Of a DNA stretch of 64,000 nucleotides, positions 1-9,077 are shown piece after piece. How positions within the stretch are numbered: position 1 is the stretch's first letter; each line of letters starts with the position of its first letter. The notes under the pieces are model-generated. The model was not told the origin of the DNA, did no database searches, and saw only the letters and a program-made list of their open reading frames with translations. Source of the DNA: Trichococcus paludicola (GTDB lineage: Bacteria; Bacillota; Bacilli; Lactobacillales; Aerococcaceae). The DNA is taken from the NCBI RefSeq assembly GCF_003052295.1, contig NZ_QBLC01000001.1:310001-374000 (forward strand), given 5' to 3'. A program made the translations under genes and the position numbers.

Positions 1-891
1 GTCGCCGCCGTTTGCGCCGATACGAGAAGATTGATCTTTAAGAGCAGGGTAGTTGACCATCAAAGCGATACACGTACCAACCAAGAACAACATCAAAGGT
101 GGCATTGAGATAGCTTCGATAAATGATCCAGCAACCAACCAACCGATCAAGCCGATTGTAAGGATACCATTGAAAGCGAAGTTTTGTGGACGACGGATTT
201 CTTGTGTTTCAGGATCAGTAACAGTAGTCATTTCATCGATTTCTTCATCAGTCAGGACTTTAACGCCTAGACGAGCGCGTTCTTTGCGGCCCATGTGTGG
301 AGCAACCCAGAAAGTGACATAAAGTAAAGCCAATATCATACCAGGAGCAAGGTAAGAAAGGATGCTTGCATCAACTTCCAGAACAGCCATTGCACGAGCA
401 GTAGGACCGCCCCATGGAAGCAAGTTCATGATTGTGTTTTGCAGGATAACCAAGACAGCAAGGTTCATCAAGTTCATGTTTAACTTCTTATAGATAGGAA
501 TAAAAGCTGAACAGCAGATCAAAGTTGTTGTAGTACCGTCACCATTCAAGGAAACAGTGGCAGCAACGACAGCAGTTGCCATCAATACTTTCATAGGATC
601 GCCTTTAGCGAAGTGGATCATTTTTTTAGTGATAGGGTCGAATAGACCAGTATCCAACATGATAGAGAAGTAAAGAATAGCGAACAATAACATGATACCA
701 GTTTTAGAAGTTGTGGTTACCCCTTCCAAAACAAATTCCCCGATGTTTCCAGAGGTAACACCCGTTGCCAAAGCGATAAGCGTAAAAACAAGTGGGATGA
801 TTACTAATGCGGTGAACGGTGATAATTTCTTTTTCATGATCACGTACATGAAGATCGCGATCATTCCATAAGACAATACTGTAAGTAACAT
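1..891 (-). CDS. citH: Citrate transporter, CitMHS family (3' end outside the window)
   Basis: The reverse strand gives 297 codons from ATG at 891 with a GGAAGGAG ribosome-binding site; the C-terminus lies beyond base 1. The protein is a chain of hydrophobic segments with the short motifs SLNGDGTTTT (about residue 118) and LPWGGPTARA (about 157), which are typical of CitMHS metal-citrate/proton symporters. It would import citrate complexed with a divalent cation across the cell membrane. It diverges from the oad-cit operon, the arrangement known from Enterococcus faecalis, where citH is followed by the GntR activator citO. That regulator would lie just left of this window and is not seen. Family is confident; metal preference cannot be read from the sequence. 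Confidence 0.85.
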   Translation of the reverse strand, partial: MLLTVLSYGMIAIFMYVIMKKKLSPFTALVIIPLVFTLIALATGVTSGNIGEFVLEGVTTTSKTGIMLLFAILYFSIMLDTGLFDPITKKMIHFAKGDPMKVLMATAVVAATVSLNGDGTTTTLICCSAFIPIYKKLNMNLMNLAVLVILQNTIMNLLPWGGPTARAMAVLEVDASILSYLAPGMILALLYVTFWVAPHMGRKERARLGVKVLTDEEIDEMTTVTDPETQEIRRPQNFAFNGILTIGLIGWLVAGSFIEAISMPPLMLFLVGTCIALMVNYPALKDQSSRIGANGGD

Positions 892-961
892 TTTTTTTCT
901 CCTTCCGACTATAAAAAAGTTTTTTGAGAGTGCCTGACCGCTTCTGTATTTAAATAAGTAA

Positions 962-975
962 GTGAATCGATTCAC
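962..975. promoter_or_regulatory. Perfect 14-bp palindrome in the citH/oadH divergent region
   Basis: GTGAATCGATTCAC is fully self-complementary and lies 71 bp upstream of citH. In the related E. faecalis locus the activator CitO binds two operators between the divergent operons, so this is a candidate operator. The link to CitO is inference. Confidence 0.4.
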
Positions 976-1153
976 ATTTCTTCTAATTTAAAAAACCCGA
1001 AGTTGTTTGGGCTGTCTCTCTAAGAGCAATAATAGTTACTTTGCAAGTCAATTGAAAGCCGTTACTTTAAAAAAACACGAAAAACACACTCGAATTGAAA
1101 CGCTTTCTTAAATGCGGCTTAACCAAATATTAAAAAAGTCTTAAATGCCTCCG

Positions 1154-1173
1154 AACGTTGATATGACAACGTT
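1154..1173. promoter_or_regulatory. Inverted repeat AACGTTG-N6-CAACGTT, candidate second operator
   Basis: A perfect 7-bp inverted repeat with a 6-bp spacer sits upstream of oadH. With the palindrome at 962 it gives two dyads in one divergent intergenic region, as expected for a regulator controlling both operons. No binding data. Confidence 0.4.
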
Positions 1174-1213
1174 TTTAGTGTTTGGTCGTTTTTGAGAACA
1201 TAAAAAAAACAAT

Positions 1214-1259
1214 AAAACAGGCGTAATGACCTGTTTTTAATGAGAGAAATTTCTATAAT
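1214..1259 (+). promoter_or_regulatory. Probable oadH operon promoter with upstream dyad
   Basis: TATAAT at 1254-1259 is a consensus -10, 31 bp before the oadH start. No good -35 is present at the usual distance. Instead an inverted repeat, AAAACAGG-N8-CCTGTTTT, occupies 1214-1237. A good -10 with a poor -35 fits an activator-dependent promoter. Confidence 0.5.
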
Positions 1260-1290
1260 GGGATTAAATCCATAGAAAGGACGTGAGAAA

Positions 1291-1617
1291 ATGATTTTTT
1301 TCAAAGGTTTCTTTGGGAAAAAGGACACAATAGCGCCTAAGCAAGCACCGCCAGCAACTGTTTCAGCAAGTGCACCCGTGAGTGATCTGATTGAAATTCC
1401 AGCTTTTATACCCACTGATCCGAATGAATATGAATTAGTCAGTGTCATCGCGACAGCAATCGCTGCAGGAGATCATCCTAAATCGCAGTTTGTGGTAAAG
1501 AATATTATGAAGCGTAATCCCGAGGCTCATCTTGTTTCGCTGATTTCCGCAAGTATTGCGGCAGGCACCATGCCTGAAAGTAAATTTGTCGTAAAAAAAA
1601 TAAGTCAGGTTAAATAA
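1291..1617 (+). CDS. oadH: Oxaloacetate decarboxylase accessory subunit OadH-like, duplicated domain
   Basis: This 108-residue soluble protein opens the oad-cit operon. After a short basic, hydrophobic N-terminus and a Pro/Ala-rich stretch it carries two copies of one motif: VSVIATAIAAG...FVVKNI (about 50-72) and VSLISASIAAG...FVVKKI (about 82-104). Such motifs occur at the C-terminus of OadG/MmdD-type subunits and in the small epsilon subunit of methylmalonyl-CoA decarboxylase, where they help assemble the biotin carrier and carboxyltransferase on the membrane pump. E. faecalis has an oadH gene in the same place. The start ATG follows AAAGGACG. A 16-bp gap leads to oadD. Function is from position and motif. 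Confidence 0.7.
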   Translation: MIFFKGFFGKKDTIAPKQAPPATVSASAPVSDLIEIPAFIPTDPNEYELVSVIATAIAAGDHPKSQFVVKNIMKRNPEAHLVSLISASIAAGTMPESKFVVKKISQVK

Positions 1618-1633
1618 TAAGGAGGAATTATAA

Positions 1634-2020
1634 ATGTTAAGAAAATTTAAGATTGCAATCGATGGTAAGGAATACTTAGTGGAAATGGAAGAAATCGGCG
1701 GCGTGCAACAACCGGTTCAAGCACCAGTTGCAGCAGCACCGGCAGCTCCAGTAGCAGCACCAGCAGAACAAGCAGCACCAGCTGCAGTGCCAGTTTCAGC
1801 AGCTTCAGGAGACGCAATGACATCCCCAATGCCAGGAACTATCTTAAGAGTGTTAGTGAACATCGGCGATGAAGTTAAAGAAAACCAACCATTGATGATC
1901 CTTGAAGCAATGAAGATGGAAAATGAAGTTGTCGCAAACCATGCTGGTAAAGTAGCTGGAATCCATGTGAACCAAGGGCAAGTCGTAAATGCCGGCGATG
2001 CATTAATCACCATCGCATAA
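1634..2020 (+). CDS. oadD: Oxaloacetate decarboxylase biotin carrier subunit
   Basis: 128 residues. A short N-terminal region is followed by an Ala/Pro-rich flexible linker (about 25-58) and a biotinyl domain with the motif EAMKMENEV, whose Lys94 is the expected biotin attachment site. The carrier takes CO2 from oxaloacetate at OadA and delivers it to the membrane subunit OadB. The linker gives the swinging reach usual in this family. AGGAGG precedes the ATG, and the gene lies between oadH and oadB. Carrying biotin on a separate small protein matches the absence of a biotinyl domain from OadA in this operon. Confidence 0.92.
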   Translation: MLRKFKIAIDGKEYLVEMEEIGGVQQPVQAPVAAAPAAPVAAPAEQAAPAAVPVSAASGDAMTSPMPGTILRVLVNIGDEVKENQPLMILEAMKMENEVVANHAGKVAGIHVNQGQVVNAGDALITIA

Positions 2021-2046
2021 TTATTTTATTAGGAGGAAGTGAATAA

Positions 2047-3168
2047 ATGGAGACATTATTAGCAGGAATTACATCCATTACGATGGGCCAAATCGTGATG
2101 ATGCTTATCGGAGCCACCCTGATTTATTTAGGAATAAAGAAAGAGTACGAACCTACATTATTGGTGCCTATGGGACTTGGTACCATCTTGGTCAACTTTC
2201 CAGGTACAGGCGTTCTGACTCAAATGGTCAACGGATCTGAATCAGAGGGCGTTTTGGATGTTCTCTTCGAAGCAGGTATCAGCACAGAGCTGTTCCCGTT
2301 ACTGATTTTCATCGGTATCGGTGCCATGATCGATTTCGGTCCGCTATTGCAAAACCCGTTCATGTTATTATTCGGTGCTGCCGCTCAATTCGGTATCTTC
2401 TTTACAATCGTTGTCGCTATCTTCTTCGGATTTGATATCAGAGAAGCCGCTTCAATCGGTATCATCGGTGCTGCTGATGGCCCGACAGCCATCTTCGTAT
2501 CCAACCAGTTGGCGCCTAATCTACTAGGACCGATCACTGTTGCTGCTTATTCCTACATGGCGCTTGTTCCGATCATCCAACCGATCGCGATCAAAGCTGT
2601 CACTACCAAAGCAGAACGTCGCATCCGCATGACTTATAAAGCGGAAGGCGTATCCAAATTGACAAAAATTCTTTTCCCGATCATCATTACGATCGTTGCC
2701 GGTTTTATCGCACCAATTTCCCTTCCGTTGGTAGGTTTCCTGATGTTCGGTAACTTGTTGCGCGAATGTGGCGTCTTGGACAGACTTTCATTGACTGCCC
2801 AAAACGAATTGGTAAACATCATCAGTATCCTGTTGGGTCTTACGATTTCCGTCAAAATGCAGGCTGAATTGTTCTTGAATTTCCAAACATTGATGATCAT
2901 CGCTTTCGGTTTGGTTGCCTTCATCATGGATACAATCGGCGGCGTATTGTTCGCAAAACTGCTGAACTTGTTCAGAACTGAAAAAATTAACCCAATGATC
3001 GGTGGAGCCGGTATTTCCGCCTTCCCGATGTCAAGCCGTGTTATCCAAAAAATGGCTACGGATGAAGATCCTCAAAACTTTATTTTGATGTATGCGGTCG
3101 GTGCGAACGTATCCGGACAAATTGCATCGGTAATCGCTGGTGGTTTAGTACTTGCCTTCTTTAGTTAA
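2047..3168 (+). CDS. oadB: Oxaloacetate decarboxylase beta subunit, sodium-pumping membrane protein
   Basis: This 373-residue polytopic membrane protein has the features of the beta subunit of sodium-translocating decarboxylases: GADGPTAIFVSNQLAP (about 141-156) and the C-terminal GAGISAFPMSSRVIQ (about 317-331). In the family it decarboxylates carboxybiotin and couples the free energy to Na+ export. Length is normal. AGGAGG precedes the ATG. It follows oadD by 26 bp, and a small membrane peptide gene comes next. Whether Na+ is pumped here, or the protein mainly anchors and decarboxylates, cannot be settled from sequence. Confidence 0.92.
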   Translation: METLLAGITSITMGQIVMMLIGATLIYLGIKKEYEPTLLVPMGLGTILVNFPGTGVLTQMVNGSESEGVLDVLFEAGISTELFPLLIFIGIGAMIDFGPLLQNPFMLLFGAAAQFGIFFTIVVAIFFGFDIREAASIGIIGAADGPTAIFVSNQLAPNLLGPITVAAYSYMALVPIIQPIAIKAVTTKAERRIRMTYKAEGVSKLTKILFPIIITIVAGFIAPISLPLVGFLMFGNLLRECGVLDRLSLTAQNELVNIISILLGLTISVKMQAELFLNFQTLMIIAFGLVAFIMDTIGGVLFAKLLNLFRTEKINPMIGGAGISAFPMSSRVIQKMATDEDPQNFILMYAVGANVSGQIASVIAGGLVLAFFS

Positions 3169-3194
3169 GAAGGTTCATTGAAAGGAGAATTATT

Positions 3195-3323
3195 ATGGTA
3201 TATGATCCAGAAGCTTTAAAAATTGCATTTGAATTGATGATTTTCGGTATGGGCGGCATCTTCCTAGTCCTATTCCTCCTGTATGTTGTATCGATTGTAC
3301 TGATCAAACGTTTTCCAGCCTAA
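3195..3323 (+). CDS. 42-residue single-span membrane peptide, OadG (gamma chain)-like
   Basis: An ATG at 3195, preceded by GAAAGGAG, opens 42 codons ending in TAA between oadB and citC. The peptide has a short acidic N-terminus, one hydrophobic segment (about residues 12-36) containing FGMGGIFLVLFLLY, and a short basic tail. This is the shape and motif style of the N-terminal membrane anchor of OadG/MmdD gamma subunits, which bind OadB. It lacks the soluble C-terminal part of a full-length gamma subunit of about 80 residues. That part resembles the repeats of OadH upstream, so the gamma function may be split between two genes. Coding status is well supported by ribosome-binding site, position and composition; the role is inferred. 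Confidence 0.75.
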   Translation: MVYDPEALKIAFELMIFGMGGIFLVLFLLYVVSIVLIKRFPA

Positions 3324-3347
3324 AAATAAAACAAAGAAGGCTTACCT

Positions 3348-4376
3348 ATGTATGAACTGAAAAGAATCTGGATAACGCGTGTTCCAGCAGACAAAAAAGC
3401 TTGGGAGGATTTATTGTTCTTAGGCGGACTTGTCCCGGACGAGCAAGTCGACTATACAGTAGGCCTTTACGACCGAAACAAATTAGTCGCTACCGGATCG
3501 ACTTATCAAAACATCATCAAACTTGTCGCTGTCGATCCTGAATATCAAAGCGAAAATTTATTGACAAAAATCGTGATGGCTTTATCTTCCAAGCTTCATG
3601 ATGAGGGCATTATCCACTTCTTTTTGTACACGAAGCCCTGTGTGGCGATTTCCTTTGCATCTCTGGGTTTTAAAGAGATCATCCGCACAAACACGATTCT
3701 CTTTATGGAACAAGGCTCACCCGATTTTTCGGACTACATGGCCTTGCTTGAAAGCCATAAGAGGGATGCCGATCATGCGGGAGCCATCGTAATGAATGCG
3801 AATCCGTTCACTAAAGGTCATTTGTACTTAGTTGAAACGGCTGCTGCACAAGTCGATATTCTCTATCTTTTTGTCCTGTCCGATGATCGCTCCGAATTTT
3901 CGACGGAAGAGCGATCAATGCTTGTCAAGGCGGGCACACAGCACCTTCCGAATGTGGTCATCCTCCCGACAAGGGATTACCAAGTGTCATCCGCTACTTT
4001 CCCATCCTACTTTCTGAAGGATCAGGCAGTAGAAAGCATAGCCCGCGTACAGGCAACGCTGGATGCAACCTTGTTCAAGGAGAGGATCGCGCCTGCTCTC
4101 CAGATCAAAACGCGCTTTGTAGGGGAAGAACCACTATCCCCCGTTACAGAGGTATATAACGAGAGTATGCGTGAGATTTTTTCTGATACGCTTGCCCTGA
4201 CAGTCGTTCCCCGGATCGAACTGGATGGACAGGTCATCAGTGCTACACGTGTACGAAAAGCATTGAAAGAAGATGATTTTCAAACAATTAAAAAACTTGT
4301 ACCACCAACAACTTATATTTATTTGGCAGAAAATTATGGAAAAGACAAATTTAGGGGTGAAAAAAGTGGAAATTAA
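3348..4376 (+). CDS. citC: [Citrate (pro-3S)-lyase] ligase
   Basis: 342 residues. An N-terminal acetyltransferase-like domain (about 1-130) is followed by a nucleotidyltransferase domain with [12 protein letters not shown] (about 150-161), the HIGH-type ATP-binding signature of CitC. The enzyme uses ATP and acetate to acetylate the thiol of the citrate lyase prosthetic group on CitD, switching the lyase on. It starts with ATG after AGAAGGC, follows the small membrane peptide by 24 bp, and overlaps citD by 11 bp. Order and length match other citCDEF operons. Confidence 0.93.
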   Translation: MYELKRIWITRVPADKKAWEDLLFLGGLVPDEQVDYTVGLYDRNKLVATGSTYQNIIKLVAVDPEYQSENLLTKIVMALSSKLHDEGIIHFFLYTKPCVAISFASLGFKEIIRTNTILFMEQGSPDFSDYMALLESHKRDADHAGAIVMNANPFTKGHLYLVETAAAQVDILYLFVLSDDRSEFSTEERSMLVKAGTQHLPNVVILPTRDYQVSSATFPSYFLKDQAVESIARVQATLDATLFKERIAPALQIKTRFVGEEPLSPVTEVYNESMREIFSDTLALTVVPRIELDGQVISATRVRKALKEDDFQTIKKLVPPTTYIYLAENYGKDKFRGEKSGN

Positions 4377-4674
4377 AAAATATGCAGTAGCTGGAACGAC
4401 TGAATCAAGTGACATCATGATTGTCGTTGAACCTAGTGATAACAATGAAGTTGCAGTGACACTGGATTCAAGCGTGGAAAAACAATATGGCGATCGTATC
4501 GAGGAAGTCATCATCGCAACACTTAAAAATCTGGGCATCACAAGCGCGAAAGTATCCGCTGTTGACAAAGGCGCATTGGATTGCACGATCGAAGCGCGCA
4601 CAGTAACAGCCATTCATCGTGCTGCTGAAAACGACGACTACAACTGGAAGGAGATGGACACATGGAACGTTTAA
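4366..4674 (+). CDS. citD: Citrate lyase gamma chain (acyl carrier protein)
   Basis: 102 residues if translation starts at GTG 4366. The following residues [18 protein letters not shown] are the usual CitD N-terminus, and TAGGGGTGA lies upstream. An earlier in-frame ATG at 4337 would add ten residues not expected in the family. Ser14 or Ser15 in the TESSD motif should carry the 2'-(5''-triphosphoribosyl)-3'-dephospho-CoA group attached by CitX. The thioester arm shuttles acetyl and citryl groups between CitF and CitE. It overlaps citC at its start and citE at its end, which suggests translational coupling. Confidence 0.9.
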   Translation: MEIKKYAVAGTTESSDIMIVVEPSDNNEVAVTLDSSVEKQYGDRIEEVIIATLKNLGITSAKVSAVDKGALDCTIEARTVTAIHRAAENDDYNWKEMDTWNV

Positions 4675-5549
4675 GAAGAACGATGATGTTTGTCCCTGGC
4701 GCAAATGCTGCAATGCTTAGGGATGCACCCCTGTATGGTGCTGATTCAATCATGTTTGACTTGGAGGACGCTGTTTCTCTGAAAGAAAAAGATTCAGCCC
4801 GCACATTGGTGCATTTTGCATTGAAAACGTTTGATTACAGCAAATCAGAAACAGTTGTACGTATCAATAGTTTAGACACTGTTGGAAAACTAGACATTGA
4901 AGCTGTAGTTTTGGCTGGCGTAAATGTTATCAGACTCCCAAAAACAGAAACTGCTCAAGATATCATTGATGTAGATGAAGTAATCACTGAAGTCGAAACA
5001 AAATATGGTATCGAAATCGGAACAACTAAAATGATGGCAGCCATCGAATCTGCTGAAGGTACATTGAATGCTCGTGAAATCGCAAAAGCATCTACTCGTT
5101 TAATCGGGATTGCATTAGGCGCAGAAGACTACGTAACAAACATGAAAACAAAACGCTACCCTGACGGACAAGAATTGTTCTTCGCAAGAAGCTACATTCT
5201 TCATGCTGCTCGTGCAGCTGGAATTGCTGCTATTGATACAGTTTACTCTGACGTTGAAAATGTACAGGGCTTCTCCAGAGAAGTTGAACTTGTTAAACAA
5301 CTTGGTTTTGATGGTAAATCTGTTATTAATCCTCGTCAAATCCCAATCGTGAACAAGATTTACGCACCAACAGAAAAAGAAATTCAAAATGCAAAAGAAG
5401 TTATCTGGGCAATCAGAGAAGCAGAAGAAAAAGGTTCAGGCGTTATCTCATTGAAGGGTAAGATGGTTGACAAACCAATTGTTGAACGTGCACAACGCGT
5501 TATTGCATTGGCCAAAGCGGCTAAACTGATTAACGAGGAGGAAATTTAA
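4662..5549 (+). CDS. citE: Citrate lyase beta chain (citryl-ACP lyase)
   Basis: 295 residues of the HpcH/HpaI aldolase/CitE family. The conserved MFVPGA (about 9-14) and DLEDAV (about 33-38) motifs and a later E-rich metal site fit the TIM-barrel citryl-ACP lyase, which splits citryl-thioester into oxaloacetate and acetyl-thioester with Mg2+. The ATG at 4662 follows AAGGAGATGG and overlaps the end of citD by 13 bp. CitF starts 2 bp after its stop. Length is normal. Confidence 0.94.
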   Translation: MERLRRTMMFVPGANAAMLRDAPLYGADSIMFDLEDAVSLKEKDSARTLVHFALKTFDYSKSETVVRINSLDTVGKLDIEAVVLAGVNVIRLPKTETAQDIIDVDEVITEVETKYGIEIGTTKMMAAIESAEGTLNAREIAKASTRLIGIALGAEDYVTNMKTKRYPDGQELFFARSYILHAARAAGIAAIDTVYSDVENVQGFSREVELVKQLGFDGKSVINPRQIPIVNKIYAPTEKEIQNAKEVIWAIREAEEKGSGVISLKGKMVDKPIVERAQRVIALAKAAKLINEEEI

Positions 5550-5551
5550 TA

Positions 5552-7084
5552 ATGGCCATCAATAAAGTTGGAAAAGACATTCCTGAAGTATTTGCTCAAC
5601 AATACGGTGTTTATGACGGGGAATTAGCAAACATCGCTGATTACGAAGAGTCTACTCGTAAACTTCATCCTGTAAAGCCTAACGACAAAAAGATGTTAGG
5701 TAGCATTCGTGAAGCGATTGAAAAAACAGGACTTAAAGACGGCATGACAATTTCTTTTCACCATCATTTCCGCGAAGGCGACTTCGTAATGAACATGGTT
5801 ATGGATCAAATTGCTAAAATGGGTTTCAAAAACATTTCTATCGCACCAAGCTCCATTGCAAATATTCATGAACCATTAATTGGACATATTAAATCAGGTG
5901 TTGTGACAAACATTACATCAAGCGGATTACGTGATAAAGTTGGGGCAGCTATTTCCCAAGGTATCATGGAAAACCCTGTTGTGATTCGCTCTCATGGTGG
6001 ACGTGCCAGAGCAATCGTCCGTGGAGATATCCATATCGATGTTGCTTTCTTAGGCGCTCCAAGTTCTGATGAATATGGTAATGTGAATGGAACATCAGGA
6101 AAAACAACGTGCGGATCTTTAGGCTATGCTATGGTAGATGCAAAGTATGCTGATAAAGTTGTCGCTATTACTGACTCATTGATGCCTTATCCAAACACTC
6201 CAATCAGTATTCCTCAAACAGATGTTGATTATGTTGTTGTCGTTGATGCAATTGGCGATCCTGAAGGAATTGCTAAAGGGGCAACACGGTTCACTAAAAA
6301 CCCTAAAGAACTATTGATTGCAGAATATGCTTCTAAAGTAATCATTAATTCTCCTTATTATAAACAAGGTTTCTCTTTCCAAACAGGTACCGGTGGAGCA
6401 TCTCTTGCTGTAACGCGCTTCTTGAAAGATTCTATGATTGAAGATGGTATCAAAGCTAGCTTTGCTTTAGGTGGTATTACTAACGCAATGGTAGAATTGC
6501 TTGAAGAAGGACTTGTTGGAAAAATCATCGACGTGCAAGATTTTGACCATCCATCTGCTGTTTCTTTAGGAAATAATGTTAACCATTATGAAATTGATGC
6601 AAACATGTATGCTTCTCCATTAAGCAAAGGCGCTGTCATCAATCAATTGGATACAGCTATTTTATCTGCGCTAGAAATCGATACCGACTTTAACGTGAAT
6701 GTTATAACAGGTTCTGATGGTGTTATTCGTGGCGCTTCAGGCGGACACTCAGATACAAGTGCAGCATGTAAAATGAGTTTGGTTATTTCACCACTTATTC
6801 GTGGACGTATCCCAACAATTGTTGATACAGTAAATACTGTCGTTACACCAGGTGCTAGTGTAGATGTAGTTGTTACCGAAGTTGGTATTGCTATCAATCC
6901 TGAACGTAAAGATTTAATTGAACACTTCAGTAATCTTGATGTTCCTCAATTTACAATTGAACAATTAAAAGACATTGCATATTCTGTAGTAGGAGCACCA
7001 GAACCTATTGAATACGGGAACAAAGTAGTTGCTTTAATCGAATACCGTGATGGCACGATAATCGATGTGGTAAAAAATGTCTAA
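5552..7084 (+). CDS. citF: Citrate lyase alpha chain (citrate:acetyl-ACP transferase)
   Basis: 510 residues, normal length for CitF. It is a CoA-transferase-fold protein with conserved glycine-rich stretches such as GTGGASLA and, near the C-terminus, RGASGGHSD. It exchanges the acetyl group on CitD for citrate, making citryl-ACP for CitE. AACGAGGAGGAA precedes the ATG. It overlaps citX by 8 bp. All three structural subunits of the lyase are therefore present and intact. Confidence 0.95.
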   Translation: MAINKVGKDIPEVFAQQYGVYDGELANIADYEESTRKLHPVKPNDKKMLGSIREAIEKTGLKDGMTISFHHHFREGDFVMNMVMDQIAKMGFKNISIAPSSIANIHEPLIGHIKSGVVTNITSSGLRDKVGAAISQGIMENPVVIRSHGGRARAIVRGDIHIDVAFLGAPSSDEYGNVNGTSGKTTCGSLGYAMVDAKYADKVVAITDSLMPYPNTPISIPQTDVDYVVVVDAIGDPEGIAKGATRFTKNPKELLIAEYASKVIINSPYYKQGFSFQTGTGGASLAVTRFLKDSMIEDGIKASFALGGITNAMVELLEEGLVGKIIDVQDFDHPSAVSLGNNVNHYEIDANMYASPLSKGAVINQLDTAILSALEIDTDFNVNVITGSDGVIRGASGGHSDTSAACKMSLVISPLIRGRIPTIVDTVNTVVTPGASVDVVVTEVGIAINPERKDLIEHFSNLDVPQFTIEQLKDIAYSVVGAPEPIEYGNKVVALIEYRDGTIIDVVKNV

Positions 7085-7634
7085 TTCAACCCTTTTTACT
7101 GAAGGAGAACGCGTCACTTTAGCAGAAATGTTGGCGGTGCGTGAAAAACGTGTCGCCATCCAACGGGAATTATTGAGCAGCCAGAAAGAGGACAGCCTCT
7201 TGATGGCACTCATGAATATCCCGGGTCCGATAAAAAATAATCAACAGTTGGAAGCTGTCTTTACTGAAGTTCTGGAACGCATAGAAGAAGTGGTGGGCAA
7301 TGATCTGCCGCAAGCTTCCCTCTACCGGAACCTGAAGACAGGGGCGGAATATTATTTCCTTTCGCCATTGACGCCAGCACAACTGAAAGAAAAAATGGTG
7401 ATGATCGAAGAAACGCATCCTTTCGGCCGATTGTTTGACTTGGATGTTCTTTGGATGGAAGGTAATGATCTGAAGAGCATCAGCCGGACCGAATTAGGCC
7501 TGAATACGAGACGTTGCTTCATCTGCAATCGTGATGCAAAAGATTGCGGCCGAAGCCGTCGCCACACCATAGAAGAAATGCAAGATGCCATTTCTAAAAT
7601 AATACAAGAAGGAAGTGACCAATTACATGACTAA
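7077..7634 (+). CDS. citX: Apo-citrate lyase phosphoribosyl-dephospho-CoA transferase
   Basis: 185 residues. Near residues 143-162 is the family's signature stretch TRRCFICNRDAKDC followed by GRSRRH. CitX transfers the triphosphoribosyl-dephospho-CoA precursor to the serine of CitD to give holo-lyase. It overlaps citF upstream and oadA downstream. Many operons also hold citG, which makes the precursor, sometimes fused to citX. Here citX stands alone and citG is not in the window. Confidence 0.9.
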   Translation: MSNSTLFTEGERVTLAEMLAVREKRVAIQRELLSSQKEDSLLMALMNIPGPIKNNQQLEAVFTEVLERIEEVVGNDLPQASLYRNLKTGAEYYFLSPLTPAQLKEKMVMIEETHPFGRLFDLDVLWMEGNDLKSISRTELGLNTRRCFICNRDAKDCGRSRRHTIEEMQDAISKIIQEGSDQLHD

Positions 7635-9021
7635 AGAAATCCGTTTTATGGAAACGGTCTTGCGTGATGGTCAACAAAGTTTGATTGCAACACGTATGCC
7701 ACTTTCAGATATGTTGCCGATCATCAAAACCATGGATGAAGCCGGCTACCACTCCATCGAAATGTGGGGAGGCGCCACCTTTGATTCTTGTATCCGTTAC
7801 TTGAACGAGGATCCTTGGGAACGTCTGCGCACGATCCGTAAAGAAGTCAAAAATGCAAAATTGCAGATGCTTTTACGTGGCCAGAACTTATTGGGATACA
7901 AACACTATTCCGATGATGTCGTCAGCGCATTTGTCGAAAAATCGATCGAAAACGGAATCGATGTTGTGCGTGTCTTCGATGCATTGAATGACTTGCGCAA
8001 CCTGAAGACAGCCATCGATATCACCAAAAAAGCTGGCGGCCATTGCCAGACTGCCATCTCTTATACAACCAGCGAATTCCACACAGTCGACTATTTCGTC
8101 GGCTTGACGAAGGAAATGGCTAAAATGGGCGCAGATTCCATCTGCATCAAGGATATGGCAGGCGTTTTGACGCCAGCCGTCGCTTTTGAATTGGTAAGCA
8201 AAATCAAAGCTGCAGTTGATTTGCCATTGGAAGTCCACACACATGCGACAAGCGGCATTGCTGAAATGACGTACTTGAAAGCTGTTGAAGCAGGTGCTGA
8301 CATCATCGATACAGCCATCTCTCCGTTTGCTGGCGGAACAAGCCAACCGGCTACGGAATCCGTCGCAATCGCGTTGGAAGGTCTGGGATATAACACGGGT
8401 CTTGATATGAACAAACTTGCAGAAATCGCGGATCACTTTGCACCGATCCGCGATCGTTTCCGCAACGATGGTATCCTGAACCCTAAAGTGAAGGACGTCG
8501 AGCCGAAAACATTGCTGTACCAAGTACCAGGCGGCATGCTTTCAAACTTGTTGAGCCAACTGACTGAACAAGGCCTGCAGGACAAATACGACGATGTATT
8601 GGCAGAAGTTCCGAAAGTGCGCGCGGACTTAGGCTATCCTCCATTGGTTACACCGTTATCGCAAATGGTCGGTACGCAAGCCTTGATGAACGTCATCTCA
8701 GGCGAGCGCTACAAACTTGTGCCTAACGAAATCAAAGAATATGTAAGAGGTCAATACGGCAAACCGCCAGTAGCGATTTCTGCAGAAATCACGAAAAAAA
8801 TCATCGGCAACGAAGGCATCACAACTGTGAGACCTGCCGATCTGATCTTGCCGCAAATGCCTAAATTTGAAAAAGAGATCAGTCAATACGCTAAATCTAC
8901 GGAAGACGTCTTGATGTACGCTTTGTTCCCGCAACAAGCAAAAGACTTCCTGGGACGCAGAGAAGACAGATTCTACGATGTTCCGTTACAAACAATCGAT
9001 GTTTCCATCGACGTACAATAA
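7627..9021 (+). CDS. oadA: Oxaloacetate decarboxylase alpha subunit (carboxyltransferase)
   Basis: 464 residues from ATG 7627, preceded by AAGGAAG. A GTG at 7615 in frame overlaps that ribosome-binding site and is less likely. The N-terminal TIM barrel shows METVLRDGQQS (about 8-18), the metal-site lysine region CIKDMAG (about 174-180) and HTHATSG (about 205-211). A conserved carboxylase domain follows. The usual C-terminal biotinyl domain is absent, and that part is supplied by OadD. The enzyme moves carboxyl from oxaloacetate to biotin, leaving pyruvate. It ends the operon and is followed by a strong terminator. Confidence 0.93.
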   Translation: MTKEIRFMETVLRDGQQSLIATRMPLSDMLPIIKTMDEAGYHSIEMWGGATFDSCIRYLNEDPWERLRTIRKEVKNAKLQMLLRGQNLLGYKHYSDDVVSAFVEKSIENGIDVVRVFDALNDLRNLKTAIDITKKAGGHCQTAISYTTSEFHTVDYFVGLTKEMAKMGADSICIKDMAGVLTPAVAFELVSKIKAAVDLPLEVHTHATSGIAEMTYLKAVEAGADIIDTAISPFAGGTSQPATESVAIALEGLGYNTGLDMNKLAEIADHFAPIRDRFRNDGILNPKVKDVEPKTLLYQVPGGMLSNLLSQLTEQGLQDKYDDVLAEVPKVRADLGYPPLVTPLSQMVGTQALMNVISGERYKLVPNEIKEYVRGQYGKPPVAISAEITKKIIGNEGITTVRPADLILPQMPKFEKEISQYAKSTEDVLMYALFPQQAKDFLGRREDRFYDVPLQTIDVSIDVQ

Positions 9022-9036
9022 TTTTGTATCAAACCA

Positions 9037-9077
9037 AAAACTTCAAGCAAACCTTTAGTGGTTCGCTTGAAGTTTTT
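9037..9077 (+). terminator. Terminator of the oad-cit operon
   Basis: The arms AAACTTCAAGC and GCTTGAAGTTT close over a loop containing AACC/GGTT, followed by seven T. It lies 16 bp after the oadA stop. Confidence 0.9.

Noticed and set aside
1094..1109. TTGAAACGCTTTCTT as a CcpA cre site before oadH
   Set aside because: One base is missing between the AA and the CG compared with the cre consensus, so it fails on both strands. Not listed as a feature.
1647..2013. Long reverse-strand frames opposite oadD
   Set aside because: They are Leu/Ala/Val-rich antisense translations of the Ala/Pro linker, with no ribosome-binding site.
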